A DNA stretch of 64,000 bases, taken from contig OX442317.1 of NCBI GenBank assembly GCA_949358305.1, positions 11,226,186 to 11,290,185 on the forward strand, given 5' to 3'. Each line of letters starts with the position of its first letter. Position 1 is the stretch's first letter. Under the pieces are notes generated by a model that was not told where the DNA came from, made no database searches, and saw nothing but the letters and a program-made list of their open reading frames with translations. The position numbers and the translations under genes are program-made. Shown piece by piece: positions 31,003 through 40,771 of the stretch. This DNA comes from Strigamia acuminata. Taxonomy: Eukaryota > Arthropoda > Chilopoda > Geophilomorpha > Linotaeniidae.

Positions 31003-34000
31003 TTATTTCGAGATGAAGATCCGGGACAACAAATTTCGGAGGCGTTCGGAACTAAGCCATTTCGTGAAAATATCCGAAACATTTATTTCACCCGGAATTT
31101 TGCGGAGTTCGAAGCATCCGGCAATATGCCATTCTCGAAGCCAATGGAACTTCACTCGAATATGTTTGGTTTTCGAGTTCTCGATGTCGTTGTTCGTGAA
31201 TTGGATCGAGGCGAGGGCATCGGAGAAAATAATCGGTTTCGATAATCGGTTTAACGGTGGAAAGACTCGATAGATACTGTCCAACCAGTATAACTCTTTA
31301 ACGATTTCGACTAGTGCTACAAATTCGGCTTCCATGGTGGAACAGGCGACGCTGGTCTGCTTTTTGCAGCTCCAGCCAATTGGCACACAACCGATATAAA
31401 TGATGTATCCTCCGAAGCTTCTCGATGTCGCAATGTCACTCGCCCACGACGCATCTGTGTATCCCCACAGCTGACTGGAATTACACCCCGAGAGTTCGAT
31501 CGAGAAATCGCTCGTGTTCGCCACGTATTTGAGAACTTGGAGCAAACACTTGATGTGGCGGTGGTCGTAGCAGTTATTATACTGCGATAAAGCGATGACC
31601 GAATATAATATGTCGGGACGAGTGCGAGAAGCGAGGAATAATAACGATCCGATGAGCGATCGGTACGGAAAGTCCGGGAGATTATCCAACGAGCCTTTGA
31701 CGAGCGTGGTCCCCGGTGTGACAGGCACTTTAATGAGTGCATCTGACGAAACGTTGAACTTTTTAAGAAGTTTGTCGATGTAGGAGCGTTGGGACATGAA
31801 AACTTTCCCATCGCGACGCACGAATTCTACCCCGAGTAATTTGGTTATTGGGCCGAGGTTGACGATGTCGAATTTGCTGGAAATCAGGGCCAAAATACGG
31901 TCTCGGATACTCTCCGACGCGTAAAATACGACGATATCGTCCACGTAGACTAACATAACAGCCGAATGTCCAAATGCGTAAACGCAATTACAAGCGGGAA
32001 ATTTCTGGAATCCGAGGTCGGTTAACGTCTCGTTGAGCTTCTGGTACCACATGCGCCCCGACTGGTGAAGACCGTAAAGTGACTTGGTTAACAACCAGAC
32101 GTTGTCGGGTGAGGTGCATGTGGCGCCGGCGGGAATCCGCATGTAAATTTCGTGGTCGAGGTCGCCGTAAAGGTAGGCACACTTGACGTCGAGGTGGAGA
32201 TCCCTCCATCCTAGTAAAACGACTAGGAGGCAGAAAAAGAATCGGATGAGCACGAAGTTAACCACCGGACTAAAAACTTCATCGAAATCAACGCCCATTG
32301 TTTGGCGGAAACCTTGTGCGACAAGTCGAGCACGGTAGCGGTGAATTTTCCCGGTGGCATCCGATTTCAACCGAAAAATCCATTTACACCCGAGGATTGT
32401 CTTGTCCGGGGGTCGTGGAACTTCCTTATAAACTTCGCGTTCCTTGAAAGTCGTGAGCTCCTCATCGATTGCCTCGGTCCACTTCGGTGCCTCGGGTAGC
32501 TTAACAGCTTCGGCGTACGTGGACGGCTCTCGAAAACACATAAGGACGCGATGAACAGGTTGCTCGTCCTGCAATTGATGTTCGAGGTTGCCGAAAAAGA
32601 AAATGTCCTCCTCATACGGAAGTTGGTGAGCGACGCAATATCTTTCGATGTCCCCTCTCGACCTTAAGCGGACACCGTGCTCCGGATAGTAATAAACGTC
32701 GACCTTGATTTTGCCAGGCGCTTGTTCTTTCCGGAGATGCTCTTCCCTCCTCCATCCGCTGAAGGGCGTATCTCCACCAATAAAACGATAGGGGCAGTGA
32801 AGAGCGCGTAACGGAGCGAGAGGCGGTGCAGGCGTTGCAGCGGCCGCTGGTAAGGCGGCTGCCTTATCGAGGAGATCATCGAGGAGATTATCAAGTGGAT
32901 CATCTTCGGGGTCGTGCTCGGAATCACGTTCGGGATAGCGTTCGAAAAATTGTTCGATATCGTGATCAACGTCGAGTTCACTATCGCTGGCCTCAGGGGT
33001 GTGAGGTTGACGAGCCAAAGCGTCGGGACGTAATCTCCTCCGAGGACGGTAAAGCGGAAGTGGTGGGTCAGGCGTGACGTCCAAACCGATGTCCTCCGGT
33101 ACATCGTCCGCAAACAGAATAGGAGGAGGTAGTTCATCAGCAATGTCCTCTTCGACCTCCTCGAGGACGGAGCGATATGAAGCGACTGATGAAGCGCTTG
33201 ATGGAGCCCGATGGCGGAATTCATCATCGTCATTAGACGATTCATCGTCGGAATCACGACGTCGACGTGACCAGGGAACGGACGGAAAAGCACCATCGTC
33301 AAAAGTGACACGGGACGGTGTAGTGACGTGAGAGGGCTCCTCCATGAATGGAGCATTTTCGTAGGGATCCGGAACGTAAAACGGCGAGCGTTTGAAATTC
33401 TGACGTTCATCGTTTTGAACGTGAACGGATTCCGTGACGGTGTTCGTAGCCGGATTCCAAACCCGATAACCGCGAGTGTTGGAGGCGTAACCTACGAGGA
33501 ATCCTTCCCACGCCCGTGGATCCATTTTGTTGCGCCCGGGTGCGGTGAAATGCACCCAGCATTTAGAACCAATTTTTCGGAAATGTTTGACGGAGAGGGC
33601 ACGCTGGCGCCATAAAACATATGGAACTTCGTCGTTAAGTTTCGAATGCGGGCTGCGATTTTTAACGTACGAAAATGTCACAGCGAGTTCAGCCCAAAGT
33701 GTGTGTGGAAAACCGGTTTCGGAGGTAACGGAGCGAAGATAGTCGCCCATCGTCCGGTTTAGGCGTTCGGCGACCCCGTTCATTTGTGGGCTTCCGGGAT
33801 TGGTCCGTTGTGCGACAATGCCCTTGTCAGCGAGGTAACGGTCAAAAGTCTTAGAAATAAATTCCCCGCCGCGATCCGTGCGAATTGATTTGACGCGGGA
33901 ATCCGTAATGCGTTCAACGCGAGAAACAAAGTCTTTGAAAGTCGCAAAAACGTCGGATTTGCGTGCAATCGGAAAAATCCACGAATATCGGGTCGCGTCG

Positions 34001-35943
34001 TCAACAATGGAGAAGGCATAATCAGCACCGCCAATCGAAGTCAGTCTTGACGGGCCCCAGACGTCCATGTGCAGCAACTCCAACGGTTTGGTCGTCGAAG
34101 GTGTGGGAATCGGTTTATGCGAGGCGCGCGTGGACTTGGCAATGCGACATGAGTTGCAGGAAAGTTCTTGTCGAACCGCAGCCGGATCGAGTCCATAAAC
34201 TTGGGAATTGTTCGCCAAAGTCCGCATGGCTTTGGTGTGGAGATGGCCCAACCTGGCATGCCATAATCCCGTGGCATCCGCAACGTTCGCAGTCGGCGTT
34301 ATAACCTTTTTAGGAGGTGGGACTGCCGTAGTCGTGGCAACGGGAGACGGAGGAGATGATAGGACGTTGGAATACATCCGGATCTGTTGTGGTTTAGATC
34401 CGGCAACAGGATTGGGGATGATCGGGGAAGGAGAAGGCAGTAGTAAGGTGTTGGGAGAGATAGGCAGGCGGAAGTCAGTTATCTGGACGTTCGATTTCTG
34501 TCTGGACTTCTTTGCCGGTAGTGCAGGAAAATCTTCCTCCTTCGTGATGAGAGTCATCGGCGCAGTAGTCGGAGGTGACATTGGGATGGGCGGTGTACTT
34601 GAAACAACAGTCGGCGACGCAAATGGCGAAATTAGTCCATCTACGAAGTAAAGTCCTGACTTTTGCTTCGCCCGAAGAACACTTTGTTTGATATCCGTCC
34701 CATATGTATGCAACTCCGAATTGTAAATGTGTATGTGATGCCCACATTTATCGACTCGCGAAACCGAAATTAAATTAGCGCCGAAATCAGGTGCGTACAA
34801 AACATCGCGGAGAAGTACGGTGCATTCACAGCCATCGATGAGTGACTTGACTGGAACATTCCCTTTTCCGGTAACTTTGGAGCTTCCTTGTCCCAATTCG
34901 ATATTAAAAGGGACGACCTCAACAAAGTCCAAGAACCACGATTTAACGTGTGAAACGTGGTCGGTGGCGCCGCAGTCAACAATCCATTCGTGAGATTGGA
35001 CGAAATGAACGGTAGGAATCTGGATCGCAGGTGGTGCGGACAGGAGATATGCTGCATCTCGGCGCGGGCGTGAAGACTCGCGAAACTGTCCCTGTTGCTG
35101 TTGATTCGGGTTCACATTCGAATTCGGGCCTTTATTGCGACGTCGACTCTTGCTGCGAGATCGTGTCTGAAGCGTAGCTACTGGCTGTTGCCCCGTTGTT
35201 TGCTTGCGAGGATGCTGGCACTTATTGGCGTAGTGTCCAAGCTCGTTGCAATTGAAGCAACGCACCTGCGCAAGCGGGCGCGGAGGTCGCGACTGGTTAC
35301 GTCCTTGTCGCCCAGTAGCATAAGCGGAGGAGTTCGTAGAATTCCGGTTTGAATGCGACTTTAATCGGAGATATTCCGACAACAACTGTTCGGAGACTTT
35401 AGCCGGGGTAAACTCTGCCAGCGGCCAATGATAAATGGCAAAAGTCGCCTGGTCGTATTCGTCCGGAAGAAAGTCTAAATACTGGTACGCGTGATGTCGA
35501 GGGAGGATGTCTTCACCGACGTCTTTAAGTTGGCGGACCATAAGGTCAACGCGGCTGAGGAAATCGGCCATTTCTTCGCCGGGCTCCAACTTGAGCTGCA
35601 GGAACTCACGGCGCATCGCCGCTTGGCGGGCGAGAGAGCTGGGGGCGTAAATTTTCGCTAAAATGTCCCACGCCTGTTTCGGAGTGGTGCAACCGTCGAG
35701 GGCCGACTGTTTGGCCTGCGAGACGTGGCAATAAATGGTCCCCAGCGCTCGGGCTTTCCGACGTTGCCATTTTCGCCAAACGTCTTCATCGACGTTGGCT
35801 TTCACTAGTTCCTCCGTTTCGGTGACGTGGTGCCATACGCCGTCGGACATCAATAGCATTTTAATTGCGCGGTGCCAGTGTTCGTAATTGCCGGTCACGA
35901 GAATCGGCACGTGGCCTGACGACTGATCGGTGGCCTTTTTCAT
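31003..35943 (-). CDS. Copia Gag-Pol polyprotein
   Basis: About 1646 aa in one open frame, starting at the ATG of MKKATDQSSG; the frame runs 18 codons further to a GTG. Domains in order: a Gag capsid-like N-terminus; a CCHC zinc knuckle CFNCNELGHYANKC; an aspartic protease WIVDCGATDH; an integrase with HARLGHLH and the His/Cys finger, then TDRGGEF of the catalytic core; and a reverse transcriptase with YVDDIVVF. RNase H (TDASWASD, and ACSTMEAEFVAL) completes it. Protease-integrase-RT-RNase H is the Copia order. No stop or frameshift was seen, so it may be active. A Pro/Asp/Glu-rich linker separates integrase and RT. Confidence 0.97.
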   Translation of the reverse strand: MKKATDQSSGHVPILVTGNYEHWHRAIKMLLMSDGVWHHVTETEELVKANVDEDVWRKWQRRKARALGTIYCHVSQAKQSALDGCTTPKQAWDILAKIYAPSSLARQAAMRREFLQLKLEPGEEMADFLSRVDLMVRQLKDVGEDILPRHHAYQYLDFLPDEYDQATFAIYHWPLAEFTPAKVSEQLLSEYLRLKSHSNRNSTNSSAYATGRQGRNQSRPPRPLAQVRCFNCNELGHYANKCQHPRKQTTGQQPVATLQTRSRSKSRRRNKGPNSNVNPNQQQQGQFRESSRPRRDAAYLLSAPPAIQIPTVHFVQSHEWIVDCGATDHVSHVKSWFLDFVEVVPFNIELGQGSSKVTGKGNVPVKSLIDGCECTVLLRDVLYAPDFGANLISVSRVDKCGHHIHIYNSELHTYGTDIKQSVLRAKQKSGLYFVDGLISPFASPTVVSSTPPIPMSPPTTAPMTLITKEEDFPALPAKKSRQKSNVQITDFRLPISPNTLLLPSPSPIIPNPVAGSKPQQIRMYSNVLSSPPSPVATTTAVPPPKKVITPTANVADATGLWHARLGHLHTKAMRTLANNSQVYGLDPAAVRQELSCNSCRIAKSTRASHKPIPTPSTTKPLELLHMDVWGPSRLTSIGGADYAFSIVDDATRYSWIFPIARKSDVFATFKDFVSRVERITDSRVKSIRTDRGGEFISKTFDRYLADKGIVAQRTNPGSPQMNGVAERLNRTMGDYLRSVTSETGFPHTLWAELAVTFSYVKNRSPHSKLNDEVPYVLWRQRALSVKHFRKIGSKCWVHFTAPGRNKMDPRAWEGFLVGYASNTRGYRVWNPATNTVTESVHVQNDERQNFKRSPFYVPDPYENAPFMEEPSHVTTPSRVTFDDGAFPSVPWSRRRRDSDDESSNDDDEFRHRAPSSASSVASYRSVLEEVEEDIADELPPPILFADDVPEDIGLDVTPDPPLPLYRPRRRLRPDALARQPHTPEASDSELDVDHDIEQFFERYPERDSEHDPEDDPLDNLLDDLLDKAAALPAAAATPAPPLAPLRALHCPYRFIGGDTPFSGWRREEHLRKEQAPGKIKVDVYYYPEHGVRLRSRGDIERYCVAHQLPYEEDIFFFGNLEHQLQDEQPVHRVLMCFREPSTYAEAVKLPEAPKWTEAIDEELTTFKEREVYKEVPRPPDKTILGCKWIFRLKSDATGKIHRYRARLVAQGFRQTMGVDFDEVFSPVVNFVLIRFFFCLLVVLLGWRDLHLDVKCAYLYGDLDHEIYMRIPAGATCTSPDNVWLLTKSLYGLHQSGRMWYQKLNETLTDLGFQKFPACNCVYAFGHSAVMLVYVDDIVVFYASESIRDRILALISSKFDIVNLGPITKLLGVEFVRRDGKVFMSQRSYIDKLLKKFNVSSDALIKVPVTPGTTLVKGSLDNLPDFPYRSLIGSLLFLASRTRPDILYSVIALSQYNNCYDHRHIKCLLQVLKYVANTSDFSIELSGCNSSQLWGYTDASWASDIATSRSFGGYIIYIGCVPIGWSCKKQTSVACSTMEAEFVALVEIVKELYWLDSIYRVFPPLNRLSKPIIFSDALASIQFTNNDIENSKTKHIRVKFHWLREWHIAGCFELRKIPGEINVSDIFTKWLSSERLRNLLSRIFISK

Positions 35944-36611
35944 GATTGTACGGAGGAAAAATGCGTAGAACTGGAAATTGAAGCACAATCGACGCACAAT
36001 TCACGCACAAACGAAGCACAAATCACGAAGCACTTTACGTAGCACTGTCAAAGCGGAAACCAAGAATGGGCAATTCCTTCTGAAGGAATTAAATAGCTTT
36101 CGGTTGCCAGTCTGAGAGGGTCCGTTCGACTACCTGGAGCCGCGGGAAACCTCACTTGTACCACGACAAGCACAACCGAAAAATACAACGGCGCTTGCCC
36201 GGATTCGGACGAAGGGCGCCGAGGATTCTAATTGTCCCACACCAAAATCCCCACTTAAAATTAACAAAGGTAATTCGACTCTGAAAGGCAAAATAAGGCG
36301 AAATTGACGAATCAGTCGCGGTGCACGTCGCAACACGCGATCCTCGTGTGAAAAACACGGATATGTGCGATTTTAATCGAAAAATCGCGAAAAACGAACG
36401 AAAATCGTCGATACTGTCGCACTCCGGGGTGCTAAACAGCGGGTTACACCCGTTTCTCGATGATAACGTCGTGTAGACGTCGTCGCATGTCGAAAATCGG
36501 TGTAAATCGGCGAAAAATCTGAAAATATAGAAAATTTCCGCAAAATTCGCGAAAAAATCGCGAAAATTGTGGAAAATTAAGGAAAAAACGAGGCCCTGGT
36601 GTCTTTCCAGG

Positions 36612-36623
36612 CCTCTGCTACCA
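36612..36623 (-). other. Copia primer-binding site (initiator-Met tRNA)
   Basis: On the minus strand tggtagcagagg lies two bases after the 5' LTR. It is complementary to the 3' end of metazoan initiator methionine tRNA including CCA, which supports an animal host. Confidence 0.8.
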
Positions 36624-36625
36624 AT

Positions 36626-37198
36626 TGTGGTGGTATGCTGCAAAAACAGCACAGACTAGGCAGTGGAAACGCTTAAAAATAAGCCAACACGTACGATATA
36701 GCACGCACGAGACGTGCGGCACGTCGTGTACGCGAATTCGAGCCGGTTCTGGTCGAATTTGCGTGGTGTCTGCACTTATCTACGTGCAGACACAAGAAAC
36801 GAATTATTTATAAACAAAATAAACGATTTATTAACCTAAAACTTACGAAAACAGGATTGAAAAGCACAGGAGCACACTTAGCAGTGTGCGTCGCCATCTT
36901 GGAATAAAAGGGAGTGCGCTCTGGTGACAGAAGCGAGCGACTCACAGGTATAAACAGATAGGCGATGCATGATGCCCAGTGTGTTAAGACACAGTTAATG
37001 CAGGCACCATGCATTTCCCTTACAACATAAAGTAAATATACGGAAATAAACTGGTAACAACCAGTTAAGTAGGAAATAAACACCAAATCATTTGGGGAAA
37101 GGAAATATAACGACCAATGATGTGAAAAAGTTCAGGTAGCGTCATTGTGCATCGAAAAAGCGTTAAATAAACGTCCGAAGTGGTTTCAAGGACCAACA
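36626..37198 (-). repeat. Copia 5' LTR (right copy)
   Basis: 573 bp, the promoter-bearing LTR in the element's orientation, identical by eye to the left copy. It is followed by the attac duplication at 37199-37203. Confidence 0.95.
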
Positions 37199-37203
37199 AT
37201 TAC

Positions 37204-38163
37204 TTGACGGCAGATAGTGTAAAACGATTTTGGTTTCTTTCAACTCCCGATTTAGCAGCATCGACAAAACGAACTCGGATTTTTTGCTTGCTAAATTTTA
37301 TTAGATTTCTGAAAGAACTAAATTATCAAAATAAGATAAACACAAGTTACAACGAGCAATTTGATTACTTAATCCAACGTTGCTACATCTGGTCAAAATC
37401 ACTGAGACGTGACATAGCATTCAGAAGGAATGCAAAAATGGTGGAAGACTCAAAATATATGATAACTAAAAAGTGTGTTGAGACTTATAACAGTAGTAAT
37501 CATGTAAAAAAAATGAAAACTTTGCTTGCATCTATCCCAAACGATGCGAATGGCCAGTTATCCAAACATCTTTACGATGACGTAAGAAATTATTTACTGT
37601 TAGAGATACAATTCTACAATTGTCAGAGATCAGGAGTTCTAGCAAATTTAACCCATTGTGAATTTAAGGAAACGCAAACAATATCAGAAAACGGAAAGAC
37701 GTCGTTTGTGACTCGTGTTATGATGCATAAAACAGCGGAATATCACGGTCCAGCAAATTTGTATTTCGACAAAAAATTATTCCAGAAGATGAATTGTTAT
37801 TACAATTATTTCAGAAAAACGATTCCTGGATATTGTCAATTTTTACATGATAATAACGATTCGGCATTTTTTATAAACTTTAGTGATGGACATTCCATGA
37901 CCAGCAGCACAGTAGATAAGGGAATCAAAAAAGCTTGGCATAGTGGTGGGATGGAGAGTCACATTTCCAGTACTCGACTAAGAAAATCAGTAATCACGTC
38001 GTTTCATAAAAAATATTCTGAGAATTTAAAATGTAAATTAGCAGATCATATGCAACATCTACCGTCAACTGCAACAAAATACTATAAATATCTTGCCAGT
38101 ATTGATCAGAGCACTTCAATAGGAAGGTTAATTAAGAAAAATTTTATTTGTAGCAATGCTTAA
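37204..38163 (+). pseudogene. Tyrosine recombinase catalytic part, 3' piece of split gene
   Basis: 319 codons continuing in frame the piece that ends at 30383. Tyrosine recombinases cut and rejoin DNA through a covalent phosphotyrosine. Seen: RSGVLANLT with the first catalytic Arg (codon 37627), HKTA with the Lys (37729), TRLRKS replacing the usual HxLR (second Arg 37981), MQH with the late His (38056) and KYY with the candidate nucleophile Tyr (about 38083). Apart from the His-to-Thr change all key positions are filled. An ATG just inside the LTR tail (37180) could start an N-terminally cut product, but the zinc fingers would be lost. The catalytic domain shows no other break. Confidence 0.75.
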
Positions 38164-38949
38164 ACAACTACATAGTGTGACATACTCAGAAATATGTAAA
38201 ACGAATTAACACATCCTTTTCTCATAAAGGCACATTCTAGTCTGAAATGAAAAACCTTCAATCCGGAACAAAGAAATAGAGCACCCAGGTAATTCAGGCG
38301 TTTTCCTGTCACGCAATATGATAGTAGATTGGTGATAATGGAGAGCATTGAATTGTACGTACATTTAATTTGAATAAAGCTTCAGTACTCACATATGACT
38401 TGATAAAAAATAAAGCAATACTTTGAGAACGCACGAGTGATTAGGTGTAAATCGTACACCAATAGTTTATTGAACTAACATTACTAACATTGTTAACATA
38501 CAAATAATAGAAACAAGCATTACTGTCATTTCAAATTCAACGTAGATTGAGCACAATTTTCTTCATTAAAAAACCGAGGAAAATAAACGCATGCGTAACA
38601 AACAATAGGTTAACAATCAACAAGTGTTTTATTTGTCTAACAATCAAGGTTAAAATACATGCAAAATACAATATGCTGAGCCCTTCTTGGCTGACCAGCA
38701 GATCCGTTACATGGGGGGGGGAATATCTGCGGATGCGACGCCGCGCTTAGAAGTACTCTTAATTTTCATGAGCGCGGCATCGCAGTTGTGTCTGTTTGTT
38801 TTTTTTGTATGAGCGAGCGTGACGTTGCAACAATGCATACTGCATGTGGAATAGTGCGCCAGGATTAGATAACAATTTTTTGGGCTTGGTAGTCAACATG
38901 GTTAAACATTTCATGTCTTAGGGTGAAAATATATATACAGTACCATATT
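38164..38949. other. Non-coding gap
   Basis: About 790 bp between the recombinase stop and the helicase stop (convergent genes). It holds a G-run near 38712-38720 and AT-rich DNA. No gene was supported. Confidence 0.5.
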
Positions 38950-40497
38950 TTATTCTATAGTTTCGATGCAATTATTGCATATTCGATCGATTGTAGGAGT
39001 TTCATCGGTCAACCTGCGAGTACTTTTAGCTTCATATATTTGTAAGAAATCAGAGTTAACTTTACAAATTGAACAACATTTTGAGATTTGTTTGTGGTTA
39101 GATTTTTTTGTTTTTCTTTCAGTATCTATTGACAGACTTTCAGGGTAAATTAGTGGGCTTACTGCTGAATAGATCAACCCAGGTGTTGTAACTCTCGATA
39201 CCGCCACATAGGATTGTTCTGGCAACCAAAGATCATCGTAAATAATTAGAATTGGATAATCTATTGTCAGTCCTTGCACTTTATGAGTTGTTACAGCAAG
39301 AAAGAGGTCAACTGGAAACTTTCGTATTTCATATACACATAAGCTATCGATTTCTACATAATACCGACATCGATTCAAATAAACTTTTGATAGATCACTG
39401 TTAGTCAATTCCAAAGTATCACCTTCGGAATTATATTTAACAAATGTATATACCGAATTACATACTAATTCATGATTTATAGTTTTATTTAACATTACAG
39501 GGACACCTGGTTTCAAAAAAATATTCCTGAGAAACTTCGCAGTCTCTTTTTTCGGAAATAGTGTAGCGCCACGTAGAAGTTTGCTTCGATTTATTTTTAA
39601 TATAAGAGGTGCGATAGAAATTACCGTGCCTTCTATTTCTTTCAACATTTTAATTCCATATGTATATACGGTATCGTTTCTACCACAAATGACGAGTTTT
39701 TTACCTCTCAGCTTCATAAAATCGTTTTCGTCACCACCAAACCTTAAAAATGGAATTTCTTCTCCCAAACGGTTGTTATTGTACCAATCCATAATAAACC
39801 GTTGAAAATATTTATTCTTATTATGTCGTATATTCTCAGTTAAATAAAATTGTTGAATTAAAGCCTGATTGATTCTTGGAAATATATCAAAAAGAGATTT
39901 ATTTAAACCATCAGTTGGTATAATCTGGTGTTCGTCTCCAAACATGATAATCTGCGTATTTTCTGGAATCAGGTATAAGAAATAATAAAATACTGGAATA
40001 GGTAATAACCCTATTTCGTCAATAAGTACGGAGAACTCTTGACAATCACTACGGGAATCACTGGGGCAGAATGTGGCGTCAGTACTCTTTAAACATCCTT
40101 TGGAATGATTTAAATTAAACATTGACATGTGCATCATCAACAGAGCTTCAAAATTGGGATTATTAATGGTTTCAAATGGGTTACTGGAACCCCAAAAAAA
40201 GGAAAGATTTACATCTTCAGAAATAGACTTTAACAGTTCTATTAAATCTCTACCACCTGTCATTACTGCGTGTATCGTTTTACCATTAATTAATTTTGCA
40301 GATACGTTGGTTGGTGCAACAATAAAATGAGGATGACTGACTGATTCAAAATGTCTGTGGAGTTGTTCAATTATATATGTTTTTCCTGTTCCTGGGCAAC
40401 CACTTATTGTGAACCATTTTGGCTTGGAAAAATCTTTGTGAAAAACTAACTTATCATAAATTTGTTTCTGCGACGCTGTTAAACCGGTAGCGGACAT
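38950..40497 (-). CDS. PIF1-like SF1 DNA helicase
   Basis: 515 aa. ATP-driven 5'-3' DNA unwinding enzyme. Seen: Walker A GCPGTGKT (33-40), APTNVSAKLI (61-70, motif Ia), Walker B LIDEIG (158-163), FGDEHQIIP (186-194, motif III), THKVQGLT (404-411) and YVAVSR (430-435) of the C-terminal motifs. A C-terminal Cys4 site (CSIC 475-478 and CNNC 507-510) may bind zinc. PIF1/RecD-type helicases (helicase-2) occur in several naldaviruses and in many giant viruses and mobile elements. The gene diverges from the 1603-aa gene across 274 bp. The frame is intact and intronless. Confidence 0.85.
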   Translation of the reverse strand: MSATGLTASQKQIYDKLVFHKDFSKPKWFTISGCPGTGKTYIIEQLHRHFESVSHPHFIVAPTNVSAKLINGKTIHAVMTGGRDLIELLKSISEDVNLSFFWGSSNPFETINNPNFEALLMMHMSMFNLNHSKGCLKSTDATFCPSDSRSDCQEFSVLIDEIGLLPIPVFYYFLYLIPENTQIIMFGDEHQIIPTDGLNKSLFDIFPRINQALIQQFYLTENIRHNKNKYFQRFIMDWYNNNRLGEEIPFLRFGGDENDFMKLRGKKLVICGRNDTVYTYGIKMLKEIEGTVISIAPLILKINRSKLLRGATLFPKKETAKFLRNIFLKPGVPVMLNKTINHELVCNSVYTFVKYNSEGDTLELTNSDLSKVYLNRCRYYVEIDSLCVYEIRKFPVDLFLAVTTHKVQGLTIDYPILIIYDDLWLPEQSYVAVSRVTTPGLIYSAVSPLIYPESLSIDTERKTKKSNHKQISKCCSICKVNSDFLQIYEAKSTRRLTDETPTIDRICNNCIETIE

Positions 40498-40741
40498 GTT
40501 GATTTAAATTCTTTCGCTCAAAGTTTGATATTTATATAAAATAAATATTGTATTATTTATTTACTAATAATTAAATAATTTTAACTAAATAAATAAATGA
40601 ACTAACAAAATATATAATAATATTTTTAGCTCCTACGTATTTTATTTAATATTTTTTTTAAAAGGAAGTTTGTTTAAATGTAAGAAATGTGCATGTACAA
40701 TCTAATACACTAACCATTAGTTTTTCATCTAAAAATGTTTG

Positions 40742-40754
40742 TTTAAAAAAAAGT
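40742..40754 (+). promoter_or_regulatory. Candidate virus-type promoter motif
   Basis: tttaaaaaaaagt lies 17-29 bp before the ATG of the 1603-aa gene, inside the 274-bp divergent intergenic region. The same motif occurs before the 507-, 357-, 263- and 102-aa genes. Confidence 0.35.
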
Positions 40755-40771
40755 AACTATCTAATAGAATA

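Larger units (their letters stand above)
30384..37198 (-). mobile_element. Complete Copia (Ty1/copia) LTR retrotransposon, 6.8 kb
   Basis: Element on the minus strand with 573-bp LTRs (30384-30956 and 36626-37198), each TG...CA. The LTRs are identical wherever I compared them. It has a 5-bp target duplication, a primer-binding site, a purine tract and one long open gag-pol frame. Identical LTRs and an open frame imply a recent insertion. It is richer in G+C than its surroundings. It disrupts the recombinase gene. Expression would start in the right-hand LTR. Confidence 0.96.

Noticed and set aside
31013-36813. Many short frames on both strands of the Copia element
   Set aside because: Overlaps with the gag-pol frame; GC-rich DNA keeps other frames open.
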